Assembly: GCA_021018995.1 (NCBI GenBank)
Contig: CM037587.1
Coordinates: 87,851,251 to 87,915,250 of the forward strand
Direction of reading: 5' to 3'
Origin: Chloranthus sessilifolius
Taxonomy: Eukaryota; Streptophyta; Magnoliopsida; Chloranthales; Chloranthaceae
Length of the DNA: 64,000 nt
Shown here: in pieces, positions 23,210 through 35,153 of the stretch
Layout of the letters: every line of letters begins with the position of its first letter
Numbering within the stretch: position 1 is the stretch's first letter
Translations under genes and position numbers: made by a program
The notes under the pieces: generated by a model
The model's input: the letters and a program-made list of their open reading frames with translations, nothing else
Told to the model about the DNA's origin: nothing
Database searches by the model: none

Positions 23210-25330
23210 GGTATCCGATCATTGATGATCATATGTCAAAGAAAGAGACATTTGAAGAGGCCCAAGGCAAACGCTATTAGGTTCACTGTATTCAAAGCGA
23301 ACCTCAAACACCAAAAATAAAAAAACATGGAGAGTGACGTAAGCCCATTACATTGAGAAAATGTCTGTCACTCGAAATTATCAGTCCCCAAGCGCTTAGC
23401 AACATTACTTGGCATAACCGAGTGTTGGCATGATCGATGATGCATGATATGTTCAAGTTTCATTTTGAGCAAAGCAGACTCATGAGCGGGGAGGGTGATC
23501 AACTCATACTTAAAGATTGGCGTAAAGCAATGAGACGAGGATCCAACAGTTTGTACCCAATCTCATGAGGCATTGATTCCCCCACTTTGAATGGTCACGG
23601 GTGCCCCTACACTAGGTAGGGTTCGAGTTCTTTGAGCAAACCCCGAAGTTAATTTAGCACGACTACCCGAACGAAGCGAATATTGATGTCGAATCACTTT
23701 TTTGGGAGTTTGTGCCACCAAAGTATCATTCTTTATATTTTTTTCTTTTTCTTTTTTTGTGTTTGTTCTTTTCTCTTTTTTTTTTCTCCTTTTTTTTTTT
23801 GTCTTTTTCTTTTTACTTTTTGCATGATCACCTTGAGAATGGGTAAGAACAAGCTGCAGCTTTGAAATGTGAGAACCCTCGTTTAGATGCTTCTCTTCAA
23901 GTGCTATGAATGCTCGGTCGATGGATGAGTGATCGCAATGCTCATGAAAACACACTTCTCTGCAGGATCCGTGCCTTGTTGATCTGACTTGTACATACTT
24001 CAAAAACATATTACACACAAAAGAAGAGGGGTAAAACCCCTAACAGATTATATTTTTGTTTTTTGGGTTATAAGCTTCTTCTTTTTTTCTCAAAAGTGTA
24101 AGGGCTGAAAGCACAGCGCCACATAGATTTTTTATTTTTTTTTGTTGATGTGGTACAACCAAAGTACAAAAATGAAAATGAAAAGCGAACTCTTTTTGTT
24201 ATATACATTTTTCTTTTCTTTTTTTGTTTTTTGTATGATGCCTTAATTTTAAGCGGTAGTAACGGGTCCCATTTTGAGAATAGTCAAACCCGTTCATGAG
24301 GTGAGGCCTAAGCGAGGTCCACAATTTTACCAAGGCTAGAATGTCCATCCCTTTCGATTGAGTTAATCTGTTATCCTTACCTCTAGTCATGTGTTTTGAT
24401 GGTGCAGTCTGAAGATATACCTAATCAAGACCCGATTTGAGATAAAATGAGTAGCCTAATTGAAGGCCAAATAGTCCTAAAATGTAACCAAAGGAGTAGC
24501 TGAATGATTTTTCTTTTCTTTTTCTTTCTCTTTTTATTTTCTTTTAAAATATTTTTACTCACAGCGCCCAAGATAAGTTTTCACCATGCCCTTTATTGCC
24601 CTCTTTTTTACCCGTAGAGCTCTTTCGGGTTTTCACTGCGTCCATGAGTTTTTATTTTTTTTATCCCAGACCCCTTTTCAAGTTTTCACCTGGTCCGCAC
24701 AAGCTCGCTCTTTTTACCCATGGCACCCTTGTAGGTTTTCATCATGTCTACTTTACTTTGAGCTTATATATTTTCTTTTTCTTCTTTTTTTTAAAGGCCA
24801 CGACATGGACGTTGATTCCGTCATAGCTGGTTAGATGGAAATCTTTTATTGTCCCTCAACTTCGCTCATGCTGACTCAACGGATATCATGATTACTCGTA
24901 AATCTTAAAGAGGGTTTTTTTCAGGGATGTATCGTGGTCATGGGTTAGAAGAGATAGGTTAGGAATTTTGAAGGTATTCTTGGGTTTAAAAGTTTTTCTT
25001 GATTGAGTTCCAGCTACCGTAATACACTTCTTCCTTGGGAATTTTTACTGTCCATGCCCCATGATTTTTCTATCTCTTTTCTTTTCTATTTTTTAATTTT
25101 TTTTACTTTTTTCAGACATCCTTTTTTGGGATTTTATTTTTATGATTTTTTGGATTTTGATGATTACTCTCTTTCTTCTTTCTTTTAGTATGTATATACA
25201 CATTTTGTTTTTAGGGAGGGGTTTATGAACGAAAGGCTATTAGCTAAAATTGAGTAGTAAAGGATATGAGTATTTAGAGACGCTTGTCATATATCCATTT
25301 AATCAGTACTTAGCTTGTCGTGGGAGACTA
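23210..25330 (-). other. Long 3' untranslated region of X with purine-rich tandem repeats
   Basis: Strongly purine-biased on the coding (minus) strand. A degenerate repeat of about 60-70 bases is seen at 24560-24760 (plus-strand blocks GGTTTTCACCATG/TGTCC and CTTTTTTACCC). A Lys-rich frame at 23563-24018 includes a poly-AAG/AAA tract and is probably a by-product. Hypervariable, repeat-bearing 3' UTRs are known for Ogre/Tat elements. Confidence 0.65.
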
Positions 25331-25339
25331 TGAGTCGAA

Positions 25340-26310
25340 TTGTCGTATGTACTCAGCGTTGATCAGCTCCGGAAAGTGATCTTCGTCCATTGTAGCAAGA
25401 CGAAGCGCATATCCTGGGAGTACTTCTCTGATGACGTAGGGCCCCTCCTAGTTGGGCTTGAATTTTTCTCTTAGATCAGCGTGAAGAGAGGGAAAGATCT
25501 TCTTTAGTACAATGTCACCCACTTTTAGTGCTCGAACACGTACGCATTTATTGTAAGCGTGTGCGATCCTTCCTTGGTAAACCTGGGTGTGACACAATGC
25601 TTGAAGCCTCTTCTCATCGATCAGATTCAACTGTTCGAAATGGGACCTCTATCTTTCAACTTCTGGTAGATCAAAATAGATGAGGATATGGAGGAAAGTT
25701 ACTTCGACTTCAACTAACAACACTGCCTCGGTTCTGTATACAAGGGAAAACGGTGTTGCCCCTGTAGCGGTACGGATCGACGTTCGGAAGACCCATAGTG
25801 CGAAGGGTAGCATTTTCACTCCAATCTCTATATGTCACGACCATCATGTCAAGGAATCAAACTACTATTGTGTTAGCCGCTTCTACAGCTCCATTGGTTT
25901 GTGGATGATATAGTGATGAGAGATGATGTTTGATTTTGTACTAGTCGCATAAGGCTCTGATATGCTTATTTACAAAGTTTGTCCTATTATCCATGATGAT
26001 ATCCTTAGGCATGCCGAATCGACAAACTATGTTGTTCTTGATGAACTTTTCAACGTGACCAGCTGTGATGCTTGTGTAGGATGCTACCTCTAACCACTTT
26101 GTAAAGTACTCGATGGCGATGAGGATGAATTGATGCCCATTAGAAGCTTTCGGATTGACCTTTTTGACGACTTCGAGGCCCCATGTGGCAAATGGCCAAG
26201 GAGTGGTCATACTGTGTAGATTTATAGCTGGAGCATGTATCAAACTGGAGTGTTCTTTGCATTTGTAGCACTTTTGAACGTTCTTACAAGAGTCATTTTT
26301 CATGTTGATC
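25340..26310 (-). pseudogene. Integrase of element X, broken
   Basis: Would insert the cDNA into the genome. The frame 26303-25941 holds CYKCKEHSSLIHAP (end of the zinc-binding part), WPFATWGLEVV (usually WGxDV; the first catalytic Asp is Glu here), KASNGHQFILIAIEYFTKW, and MPKDIIMDNRTNF (second Asp). After a stop the third-residue region reads YHPQTNGAVEAAN (Glu present). The C-terminal domain at 25630-25448 (RALKVGDIVLKK) continues past a stop as GPYVIREVL. Several stops and a changed catalytic residue make it inactive. Confidence 0.85.
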
Positions 26311-26599
26311 TAAAAATACCCTTGCCGTGGGATCTTTTTAGCAAGCATTTGTCCATTGACGTGGGCCCCGCATACTTGTTCACGGATCTCTTTCACGACG
26401 TTGGTTGCCTCGATTCGCTTAAGTATCTGAGCAAGATATTATTATATGATAACTTATAGAGGCACTTGCCACAGATGACATAATTTGATGCTAAGCATTG
26501 GATGATCCACTTATCTTCCTTGGATGCTCCTTCTGACAAAAGCTCATGTTTTGAGGAAGTTCTTGATATCTGAGAACTATAGAGGCTCATCATCTAGCA

Positions 26600-27300
26600 T
26601 TACCGATCCCTCGATCTGGAGGCAGGAGGCTGGCTCGTCCTCTGTTCGATCATGATCGGCTTCATCTCGACAGCATAGAAAATTTTGACCATTGATGCCA
26701 AAGTTGCTAAGGCATTAGCAAAGTGATTTCTTGCTCGCAGGACGTAAGAAAAAGTGACGTTATCGAAACATGCAATCAAATCTGCGAGGTGCTCATGGTA
26801 TGAGATTAATTTCTTATCCTTCGTCTTCCAGTCTCTGTTGGTCTAGGATATCATTAGTTGAGAGTCACCGAACACCTTGAGATGTGTTACACTAAAGTCG
26901 AGAGCTACTTATAGGCCGGCTATGCAGGCTTTATACTCGGCCATCTTGTTGGTGCAGGGGAAATTAAGTTTGATGGAGACTGGTACGTGAGACTCCTTTG
27001 GCGAGATTAGAACAGCCCTGATTCCTTATCCTTCAACATTCGATGCCCCATCAAAGTGCATTACCCTAGATTCCTCTGTTTCTTCTGTGTCATCCTCTGT
27101 CATGAACAAGATGTCTTCATCAGGGAACTCAGTTCCCAGAGGATCGTAATTAGGCAAGGCATTGTCAGTAAGATGATCAGCAAGTGCTTGCCCCTTGATC
27201 GACTTCTATGTGACATACGTGATGCCAAATTGAGATAGAAGCAGCTGCCAGCGTGCAGTTCATCTCGTAAGAGTTGGCATTTCGAACAAGTACTTCAATG
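26600..27300 (-). pseudogene. Second (archaeal-type) RNase H of element X
   Basis: Minus-strand translation shows VMHFDGASNVEGQGI, LNFPCTNKMAEYKACIAGL, LKVFGDSQLMIS, and ARNHFANALATLASM. This is the D-G-A-S, A-E-Y-x-A, G-D-S and N-x-x-A-x-A-L series of the additional RNase H known from the Tat lineage (Ogre, Retand). It lies between the primary RNase H and integrase. Stops interrupt it. Confidence 0.8.
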
Positions 27301-28720
27301 GGTCCATTCATGCTGGAAGGAGAACTGCTCGGGAGAGTAAGTAGTGATGGAGCTTCTGTGTAACCCAAATGAGAGCCAGGCATGCTTTCTCCATATGAGA
27401 AGAGTGTATCTCGTAATCTATGAACTTCTTACTCAGATAATAAATTGTCTGTTCTTTTCTCCCAATTTCATCATGATGCCCTAAGACACATCCCATCAAA
27501 AATTTTGTCATTGAGAGATATATTAAGAGTGGCCTCCCAGGGACTGGTGGTACCAGAATGAGAGGGTTGAGAAGGTAGCCTTTGATTTTATCAAACACAG
27601 CTTGACAACCATAATTCCATTCGACAGGTGAATCTTTCCTTAGCAACTTGAAAATCGACATGCAGATTGGAGTTAACTTTGCAATGATGTACTGTATTCT
27701 GCCCAAGAAGCATCTGACTTCTTTCTCGATAGATGCTGGAGGCATTTCTATCATGGCTTTCACCTTGATTGGGTAAACTTTGATACCTCTTTTACTAACG
27801 ATGAAACCTAACAAATTTTTCTGGCATGACGCCAAATGTGTATTTCTGGGGATTCAGACGCAACTTTTACTTTCTCAATCTTTCAAACAGCTTTTGGAGG
27901 TTCATATAATCACCTCTCTCCTGTGACTTAGCAATTATGTCATCAACGTATACCTCAATCTCCTGATACATCATGTCGTGGAACAGTGTTGTCATTGCCC
28001 TCTAATATGTTGCCCTGGCATTCTTTAACTTGAATGACATGACTCGATAGCAGAAAGTGCCCCAAGGAGTGATGAACGTTGCCTTTTCTCGATCCGCCTC
28101 TGCCATTTTGATATGATTGTACCCTGAAAATCCATCCATGAATGAGAGCATCCCATGCCTGGTAGTATTATCGACTAAGATGTCGATGTTTGGCAAAGGG
28201 AAATCATCTTTTGGGCTTGGTTTGTTAAGATTTCAGAAGTCGATGCATATGCAAACTTTTCCATCCTTCTTTGATACTGGCACAATGTTTGGCCAACCAC
28301 TGTGGGTATTTGGAGACCATAAGAAAATTGGCATTGTACTGCTTAATGACCTCATCCTTCACCTTTAACATCCATTTGGGCCAGAGATGCCTCAACTTCT
28401 GCTTGATAGGATTAACATCTAGATATAGTGGCAACTCATGCTCGACCAAATCGGTGTCCAATCCAGGCATGTCCTCGTATGACCATGAGAAGACGTCTCG
28501 GTATGACCGAAGGAAATCAATCATACCTTTTCTTTCCTCGAGAGACAGCGATGTTCCAATCTTGGTGATTTTAGGATCCTCCTTAGTTCCCAGATTGACA
28601 TCCTCAGTCTCTTCAATGATTGGGTAGCCATTCTCAAAGTTGGCGTATTATTCGAGGAGCTCATTGGGAAGCTCCTCAGCTAGGACCTCCTCATCAAGAT
28701 CTGTGACTCCTACCTCTCCT
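27301..28720 (-). pseudogene. Reverse transcriptase and first RNase H of element X
   Basis: The pre-RT segment reads EETEDVNLGTKEDPKITKI and DVFSWSYEDMPGLDTDLVEH at 28630-28420, then KQKLRHLWP. Palm and fingers: MLSFMDGFSGYNHIKMA and FITPWGTFCYRVM (28196-28002); the active site EVYVDDIIA is at about 27945. The thumb and RNase H start in the frame 27835-27308: LLGFIVSKRGIKV, FLGRIQYI, AVFDKIKGYLL, GRKEQTIYYLSKKF. The DWG-type Asp region reads YLSMTKFLMGCVLG. At least three frameshifts or stops. Divergence is much greater than in the L elements, so X is older. Confidence 0.85.
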
Positions 28721-29196
28721 TGTATTTCTACAGGAAAGAGGTCGATTTCGCATCGGATGGGTTCTTCTTTTAAGGCATCGTTTTTCTTTTTCTCGAGAAT
28801 CTTAGAAGATAATTTTTTTGGATTTTATATTTTATCTATTTTTTGGGAATTTTCTTTTCTTTGGAGATCTGTTCTTGGCAATGCGGGTCTCTATACATGC
28901 ATGGCATCGCTTGCCAAGGGCTAATCTCACTTTTTATAGGTTATATTTTGGAAAGCTGGAGCAAAATTTTAGGCCACTAGATGCTTCCAGAGTTATGGGT
29001 ATTGACACTCAATTCCTTACCTGGGGTACTGGCCCTTTACCTTGCTCTATGGAGGGGGAGTTTGATGGCCTGTCAGGGTCAGCTTTCATCATGTTTACCA
29101 CAGGTTCACTGAAACTTGGTCATCAAATGTTAGCATGGGCTTGGGGTGGGTTATGACAGGTGGTAGTATTGGTATGGGTACCTCCTCCTCAAGAAG
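28721..29196 (-). other. Upstream remnant of X pol and deletion junction
   Basis: Minus strand shows short fragments that could be the gag-pol linker (EEPIRCEIDLFPVEIQGEV at about 28700-28770), then nothing recognisable. At about 29197 the sequence switches abruptly to the integrase of a chromovirus on the other strand. Confidence 0.45.
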
Positions 29197-30470
29197 TGAA
29201 GAGTTTCTGGTGACGAGGTTTGAAACGCAACGTCGCTGAGTACGTATCACGGTGCTTGGTTTGTCAGCAGGTTAAGGTTGATCATCAGAATCCTGCGGGC
29301 TTATTGCAACCTTTACCTATACCAGAGTGGAAATGGGAAGCCATTTTGATGGACTTCATTCTGGGTTTGCCTAATACTTTGAGGAAGAACCATGCCATTT
29401 GGGTCATTGTAGATAGGCTAACCAAATCTACTCATTTCCTACTGTACAATACGACATATACAGCCAATAGACTTGTAGAGTTATACCTTAAGGAGATTGT
29501 TTGACTACATGGGATACCGGCTAGTATTGTGTTGGACAGAGATCCGTTGTTTACTTCACACTTTTGGCAGCGGTTTCAAGAAGGGATGGGTTCTCATCTC
29601 GACTTCAGTTCAGTATTTCACCCATAGACGAATGGCCAGACTGAGCGAGTGAATCAAATCATAGAGGACATTCTGAGAGCTTGCATGTTGGATTTTCACG
29701 GGTCATGGGACCAACACTTACCTCTAATTGAGTTCGCTTACAACAATAGCTTCCAAGCTAGCATCGGTATGGCTCCGTTCGAGGCTTTATATGGGCGACG
29801 GTGCAGATCACCGTTGAACTGGGAAGAAGTGGGTGAGAAGCTACGTATTAGACCCGAGATAGTCTAGTGTACGACCGAGACGGTTCGATTGATTCGTGAG
29901 AGACTACGTGTAGCTCAGAGTCGTCAGAAGAGCTATGCCGATCTCGAACGGAAACGCGTGGATTTTCAGGTAACCTTGAATACGTTCATGTGAAATTAAT
30001 CACTTGATATGTATTCCGCATTGAAATTGTCGCTAATAATTACTTTTCAGGTCGGCGACAATGTTTTTGTTCGAATTTTGCCTACGAAAGGCATTATGCG
30101 ATTCGGTAAAAGAGGGAAGCTGAGTCCTCGGTACGTTGGGCCTTTTGAGATATTTGGCCGAGTCGGAGAGGTTGCATACTGAGTGGCGCTACTGCCACAA
30201 TTGTCCAGCATGGACAACGTTTTCCATGTGTCGATGTTGCGTCGATACATACGTTACTCGACTCACGTGCTTGATTTCCAACCCATCGAGCTTCAAGAAC
30301 GTTTGACGGTGATTGAGGACCTGGTTCAGATCTTAGATCGCAAGGAGCAGATCCTATGCACTAAGAGGATTCCTTTGGTTCTCGTCCGATGGAGGAATCA
30401 TACACCGGAGGAAGCCACCTAGGAGCGAGAAGCTGAGCTCCGAGAACAAATTCCGCGCCTTTTTGATTGA
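29197..30470 (+). pseudogene. Integrase 3' part with chromodomain, copy D1
   Basis: Starts within the zinc-binding region (CLVCQQVKVDHQNPAG). The core has LMDFILGLPN (first Asp), LDRDPLFTSHFW (second Asp) and QTERVNQIIED (Glu). The C-terminal part VGDNVFVRILPTKG follows an 81-bp intron, then GPFEIFGRVGEVAY and HVSMLRRYI. The chromodomain-like end is PLVLVRWRNHTPEEAT followed by W(TAG). Stops at HP-stop-TNG, EIV-stop-LHG, EIV-stop-C and VAY-stop all fit C-to-T changes (CAG, CGA) or TGG-to-TAG. Ends at TGA 30468-30470. Confidence 0.88.
29970..30050 (+). other. 81-bp intron in integrase, copy D1
   Basis: Exon ...GTGGATTTTCAG / GTAACC...ACTTTTCAG / GTCGGCGAC. Removing it joins VDFQ to VGDNVF in phase 0, exactly the integrase sequence that element K encodes without a break (VDFKVGEHIF). 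D2 has the same 81-bp insertion (38666-38746). Flanked by the direct repeat TTTTCAGGT. Confidence 0.85.
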
Positions 30471-31300
30471 TTTTATTTAAACAATGCATAAGGGATGTCT
30501 TGTATTTAGACTTTTGTGATGTACTTACTTGTTTTATATATATATATATAAAAAAAACATTTGCAAGTAATTTTGGTGATCCAATGTATATTAAATTTGT
30601 GCCTGTTTAAACATCCCTAGTTTATGGAAACCGAAAAATTTTGGGACTTCGACCGAACCCGGGAATGTTACTCCCTAATGGATATGTGAAATAATTCGGG
30701 CAAATTTTAAGCTACTTCATTATTACTATTTTTTTTTTCACGAAAATTTCAGCTTTGATAGTGATGTCATAGTCGGATTCCATGATGGGAATGAAATGGG
30801 TTCAAAGGAGGTCCATTTGGACCCAAAGGAATGGTTTAAATGTCAAATTTTTTTAAAATTTTTGAAGGCCACAGGTATTAAAGAAGTCGAAAATCCAAAT
30901 CGAGGGTCGATTTTGGATGAATAGTAATTAAGCTTCTTCGGCCAAAATATAGCCTGAGAAAATTTTGAGGAAATCGAGGGTCGAATTTGAAATCGACCGA
31001 TGAATTTGAAATCGAGGGTCGATTATATCGATTTAAGTGGGGGTTCTGCTTTTGGGTTTGCCATTTCGTGCCTTGTAAACTGAGGGTTTGGCTTAGGGTT
31101 CTTGCGGATTTTTGGCTTTTCTTGGGTTCTCTTGCAAATTTTTGGCCGAAATCAGAGGGGATTCAACTGCTAATTGCAAGGTCCTTGGATTGCACACTTT
31201 GGAACTAAATTTGGGGCTTTTCTCAAGGTAAAAACCCTCATTATTTTTATTTTGGAGCTTTATTTTCTTAAATCTTTTAGAGTTGATATTTTTTGGCTTA
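30471..31300 (+). other. Spacer between integrase and the extra ORF, copy D1, with motif array
   Basis: Contains the L-family palindrome motif array at 30885-31030 (AAATCGAGGGTCGATTT, GAGGGTCGAATTTG). A 53-nt GT-AG segment (31228-31280, CTCAAG/GTAAAAACC...CTTTTAG) lies just before the ATG; an equivalent occurs in D2 and one at the same site in K. It is short for a plant intron. Confidence 0.6.
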
Positions 31301-32643
31301 ATGGGACCTAAGAAGGCCACCCCCATCCGAAATCCTGCATCTCAACGACCAGCTTCAAAGGTTGCGTCTTAAAGCCGATCTACACACCCAGCCCCACAAC
31401 CTAATCAGCCACCCCCTGTTCAACCTGTGCCACCTGTGCCCCCTCAAATTCGGGAACAACCAAATGAGTTTTAGAGCATCAAAGGCTTCGCTACTGAGTG
31501 GATTTTTCACCCTAAACTGTTTGATCAACAAACAACCACTCAATCAGCGTCAGATTATTTGGAAAAGGCACGATTAACCTCGCTTTGTACTACCTTCAGT
31601 GACCATTTTTATCCCCGTTTGGTGCACTTATTTTATCAACACATGCGCTGAGAGGACGGGAAGAAAATATATACTTCGATTGACGAGCGCGATTATACCT
31701 TTGACCTTGAGGACATTGCCGTGGCAATGCGCTGCCCTAATGCATATTCTAAGACTATGGGATTAGGTCCACCTTTCCCTAAACCTATTCCCTTTCATGA
31801 GGTCATCGCATAAATGACCCAGGGTCGACATGGGTCGGGTAAATCAATCGCTCGTTCACACATGCCCGACTCCATGTGGTTCTTGGACAAGATATTCAAG
31901 GCAGCCCTGTACCCGTTTCGTCACAAATCAGAGCGCCGAGGTCCCATCTAGCAGATTTTGTTTGCAGCTTTTAAAGAGCATTGGTTTAGTGCCCCCGAAA
32001 TCGTTTTTAAGGGAATTGTTAAGGCTCGAGAGAAAATGGGTAAGCAGGTCAAGAAACCGAAAAAGGGCATCCCATATCCTCTTTTGATTTTGGTCATGAT
32101 TGAGATTTATCGAGCGAGCCCAGCTTATGATATCCCCCCTACTGAGTCGAAGTCCATGGATGGTCTAAAATTGTATAAACTAGTCAATTGGGGTCAGACC
32201 TACAATCGACTTGTTAAGGCTCCCAAAGGCGTGGTAGTTCTCGACGAGGACGATGAGGACGTGGATCCAACGCACGTTACCCCAGAGCCTGATGTTCATG
32301 CACACGATCATCCCCCACAGAGCGACGTACTCACGCTCTTAGAGTTTACGCGCTAGATGACTGTGGTGAGCCAGCAGATACAGGAGCTCACACAGCATGC
32401 TAGCTCTATGCGTCAGGAGTTGGATGTACATGGCAGGGCTCTTACCTATTTGATGCAGCACGCGTTCCCCACCGACTATGCCACATACATGCAGACATCC
32501 GAGCCTCCGTTCATCGCCCTTCGACATCGGGCGCCGGTCCCAACATGCCTTCTGATGCCGGAGAGGATGGTTCGGACGATGATGTTGGTGATGGTGACGG
32601 TGACCAGGATCGGGCTGGTCCAGCTGCTGCGGGGGAATTTTAG
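31301..32643 (+). pseudogene. Extra ORF between integrase and 3' LTR, copy D1
   Basis: Starts ATGGGACCTAAGAAGG. A Pro/Ser/Gln-rich N-terminus (about 45 residues) is followed by a globular part: FATEWIFHP..., HFYPRLVHLFYQHM, YTFDLEDIAVAM, MWFLDKIFKAALYPFRH, IPYPLLILVMIEIYRA and VNWGQTYNRLVKAPKG. Next come an acidic Pro-rich linker, a predicted coiled coil (MTVVSQQIQELTQHASSM) and an acidic tail with GSDDDVGDGDGD. It resembles the plant proteins annotated as 'putative plant transposon protein' (I recall Pfam Transposase_32, from memory). No function is established. Stops: several TAG/TGA from C-to-T. Confidence 0.7.
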
Positions 32644-33269
32644 TGTCGCTTTGGGCAATTATATATTGTTTTGCATATTTTGGGGCATGTACTTATTATT
32701 TTACTCTATGGATTATCTTAGAACCTGGTGGTTCTAACTTTGTTATCTCTTTTATATCTTTGTTTTGGGATTTTGATATGATAGTTAGTTTTCTTTCATG
32801 TTGTATTTTGCTATAGACCTTCTCACAAATATATATATGTATATATATATATAGTTGGTTTTTACATCTAGCTCATACGTCATCTTTGGCTTTGTTTTTG
32901 CACTTCTAAAATTTTGTGGGCTTGTATTGTCAATTCTGTTCTGCTTTCATATGGTGGGATCGTGTTATTCTTCTGGATTCTGCTTTTGTTTCGGCTTTGC
33001 CTTTTGCATTCATCTTGGTTTGTTTTCATGAGTCATGGTGAGTGGTTCCCGGCACGTGACACTCGGGGTGTAGGCATCCATGTACGGATGCAACCCACTA
33101 TGGCTCTTCAGGTGCCACATGTAGTACATCTAAGTTACTACGGATCACATCCCTTGACTTGCGTGCCCTGTGAGACCAGCGCACTGTAACCCATGTTTAC
33201 TTTTGGTTTCGTTTTGTGGTGTGTGTTGCGTTACATTTTTGAGGACGAAAATTCCTAAGGAGGGGAGAA
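32644..33269 (+). other. 3' UTR and PPT, copy D1
   Basis: Non-coding; matches 41241-41831 of D2, including the block CCGGCACGTGACAC(T)...GGTGTAGGCATCCATGTA and TTGACTTGCGTGCCCT. Ends in GAGGACGAAAATTCC then AAGGAGGGGAGAA, the polypurine tract, directly before L1. Confidence 0.75.
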
Positions 33270-33565
33270 TGTAATACCCCTGATATTTTTGGCCTGCTTT
33301 CGTTTACCTCAGTAAGCATGTTCGAAAATTATTACAGAATTTTTCTAAATTTTTGTTTAGCTTTGGATATGATGAGAATAATGGCCAAAGGATTTTGTTT
33401 TGTGACGTGTGGAAGTCATGTAAACGATGACTTACACAATAAGTTGAATGTTTGTGTTTCACGCCAGATTTAATTTCAAGTTAAGTAGATAGGATTGCAA
33501 ATAGAAAAATCTAGATATTTTAGCTTTGTTTTTGTGTTATAAGAGAGAGTATGAAAGAGAAGTGT

Positions 33566-33602
<37 letters not shown>

Positions 33603-34039
33603 GGATTTAAGAACTTGCAAGCTCTGCCTCACCTTTGATTTTAGATCTAGTGAGTTTGTAAACCCCTCTCCCCATCTCAACCATTGAAAAAACTTGCCAT
33701 GTGGTGATGATCGGTTAGATGTATTGAAAAGAGAGATAGGGGGAGAGTGGTGGGTGCTGTGTGAATTTATTGGTTGCTGAGGTAGAGGCAACCTTATGAT
33801 GGACAGATTGGAGGTTCTAAGCCGATAAGCTTTGGAGATTGGTTCCGGTGCGTAAATTTGGTGCAACGGGATTGATGGTTTAAACCTTAAGAGGTAGGCA
33901 TTTAAACCTCCTTGTGTTTTAGAATTTTATGTCTTGCTTAGAGTAGAAAATGATGTTTTAATTTAGTTAAACAGGTTCTGGTTGAATAAGAAAGAAAAGA
34001 GTCCGGAGATGAAAACTTGATAGCCACAGACCTGGGAAA

Positions 34040-34185
34040 ATTCGACGGTCGATTTTCAATTCGAGGGTCGAATTTGGAATTTGACCATCGAATTGAAAAT
34101 CGAGGGTCGAATTGGAGATTTTAGCGCCTGATGCAGTTTTTGAAATTCGAGAGTCGAATTTGAATTCGAGGGTCGAATTTTACCC
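34040..34185. repeat. AATTCGAGGGTCGAATT array in L1
   Basis: About seven copies or half-copies of AATTCGA-GGG-TCGAATT (inverted repeat with 3-base spacer). Shorter versions at 42590-42690 in L2 and 49670-49690 in L3. Confidence 0.85.
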
Positions 34186-35018
34186 TGTTTCAGACCTTTG
34201 AAAATTTGTCGGAATTTTTCTTGGCAAACTTTCAGGTTTGACTTTTTGACCTGTATTAACATTGGTAGTGTTAATCTTTGTAGGTTTTGGAATTAGAGGG
34301 TCCTTTGTGAGGACTGTTTTTGCTTGTTTTGGGACCGTCTTTGTTGAGGTAGGGGAACCCTACACTTTATTTGCATTCTATTATAAGTAGGGACTGTTTT
34401 GATGAGGAGCATAATTTTTGGAAATATTTGTTTAAACATAGCATGAATAAGAACCTAGAATTATGACACAAATCAGAAAATTGGAAAACTTTGTTATGAC
34501 TAAGAACTGTGAAATTTGAACTTCAGAACCTCAGTTATTTTTGAATGTGAACTTTGAATCAGAACTTCGAAAAATCAGTAAATATGTTATGAATATAAGC
34601 TTTGATATAAGTTAGCATTTGCATTCGATTTGAGGTACATACGAACGAAAGCTTAGATTCTACCAACCGTGTGGACGGTGTTTGTTTTGGCGCAAGTTTC
34701 CCTCATAGCGTAGGGGCTTGTTGCTCTTCAGAAAATGGGTTCATGAATGACGATGGTCAGTAGGGTTTCCCATCGGTAACGTAGTCCGCTCTCATGCTAT
34801 ATGTAATTTGGGAGATGAAATTAAGTTATAATTTTAAGAAAAGAAGCCTGCTAATTCAGAAGTTTTTTAACACATCAGATGAATGTTATTAGTTTTGACT
34901 CATGATTAGAACTGGAGATTTACTTTGCATGGCATCTTTTGAAAACCATATTTGATCCGATTTCTGCCTTTGAAAACCTTTACATATAATGAAATGCAAA
35001 TAGACATGTTTCCTCTAT

Positions 35019-35153
35019 TGGGCTTTGTTGTCAGCTCACCCTCGACTATACGTCACAGGTGCTGAGACTGACCTGGGATCTGAGGATCCGGAGGACTCCG
35101 ATTATATTCCTAAGGAGGAATTGGATACACCTGTAGAGGAGTTTTTCCCTTGA
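35019..35153 (+). other. Conserved LTR cassette in L1: hairpin, acceptor, acidic-tail frame
   Basis: Stem TGGGCT (35019) with AGCTCA (ends 35038) containing one G-U pair, then CCTCGACTATACGTCACAG. From 35059 the frame reads AETDLGSEDPEDSDYIPKEE, ending in EEFFP and TGA at 35151-35153. In phase with an upstream G from the preceding exon, but the codon before that G is TGA, so the simple two-exon join would not be translated through. Confidence 0.65.

Noticed and set aside
23563..24018. Lys-rich 151-residue minus-strand ORF as a nucleic-acid-binding protein
   Set aside because: The Lys run follows from an A/G-rich tract; it sits in the 3' UTR of X and has no start context or domain that I recognise.
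28640..29156. Plus-strand ORFs of about 100 residues
   Set aside because: They are antisense to the X pol linker and carry no known domain.
33894..35153. A normal two-exon protein made from exon 2 and the acidic frame
   Set aside because: In all copies the codon before the shared G at the junction is TGA or TAA, so translation could not run through the simple join. The acidic frame is kept as a separate observation.
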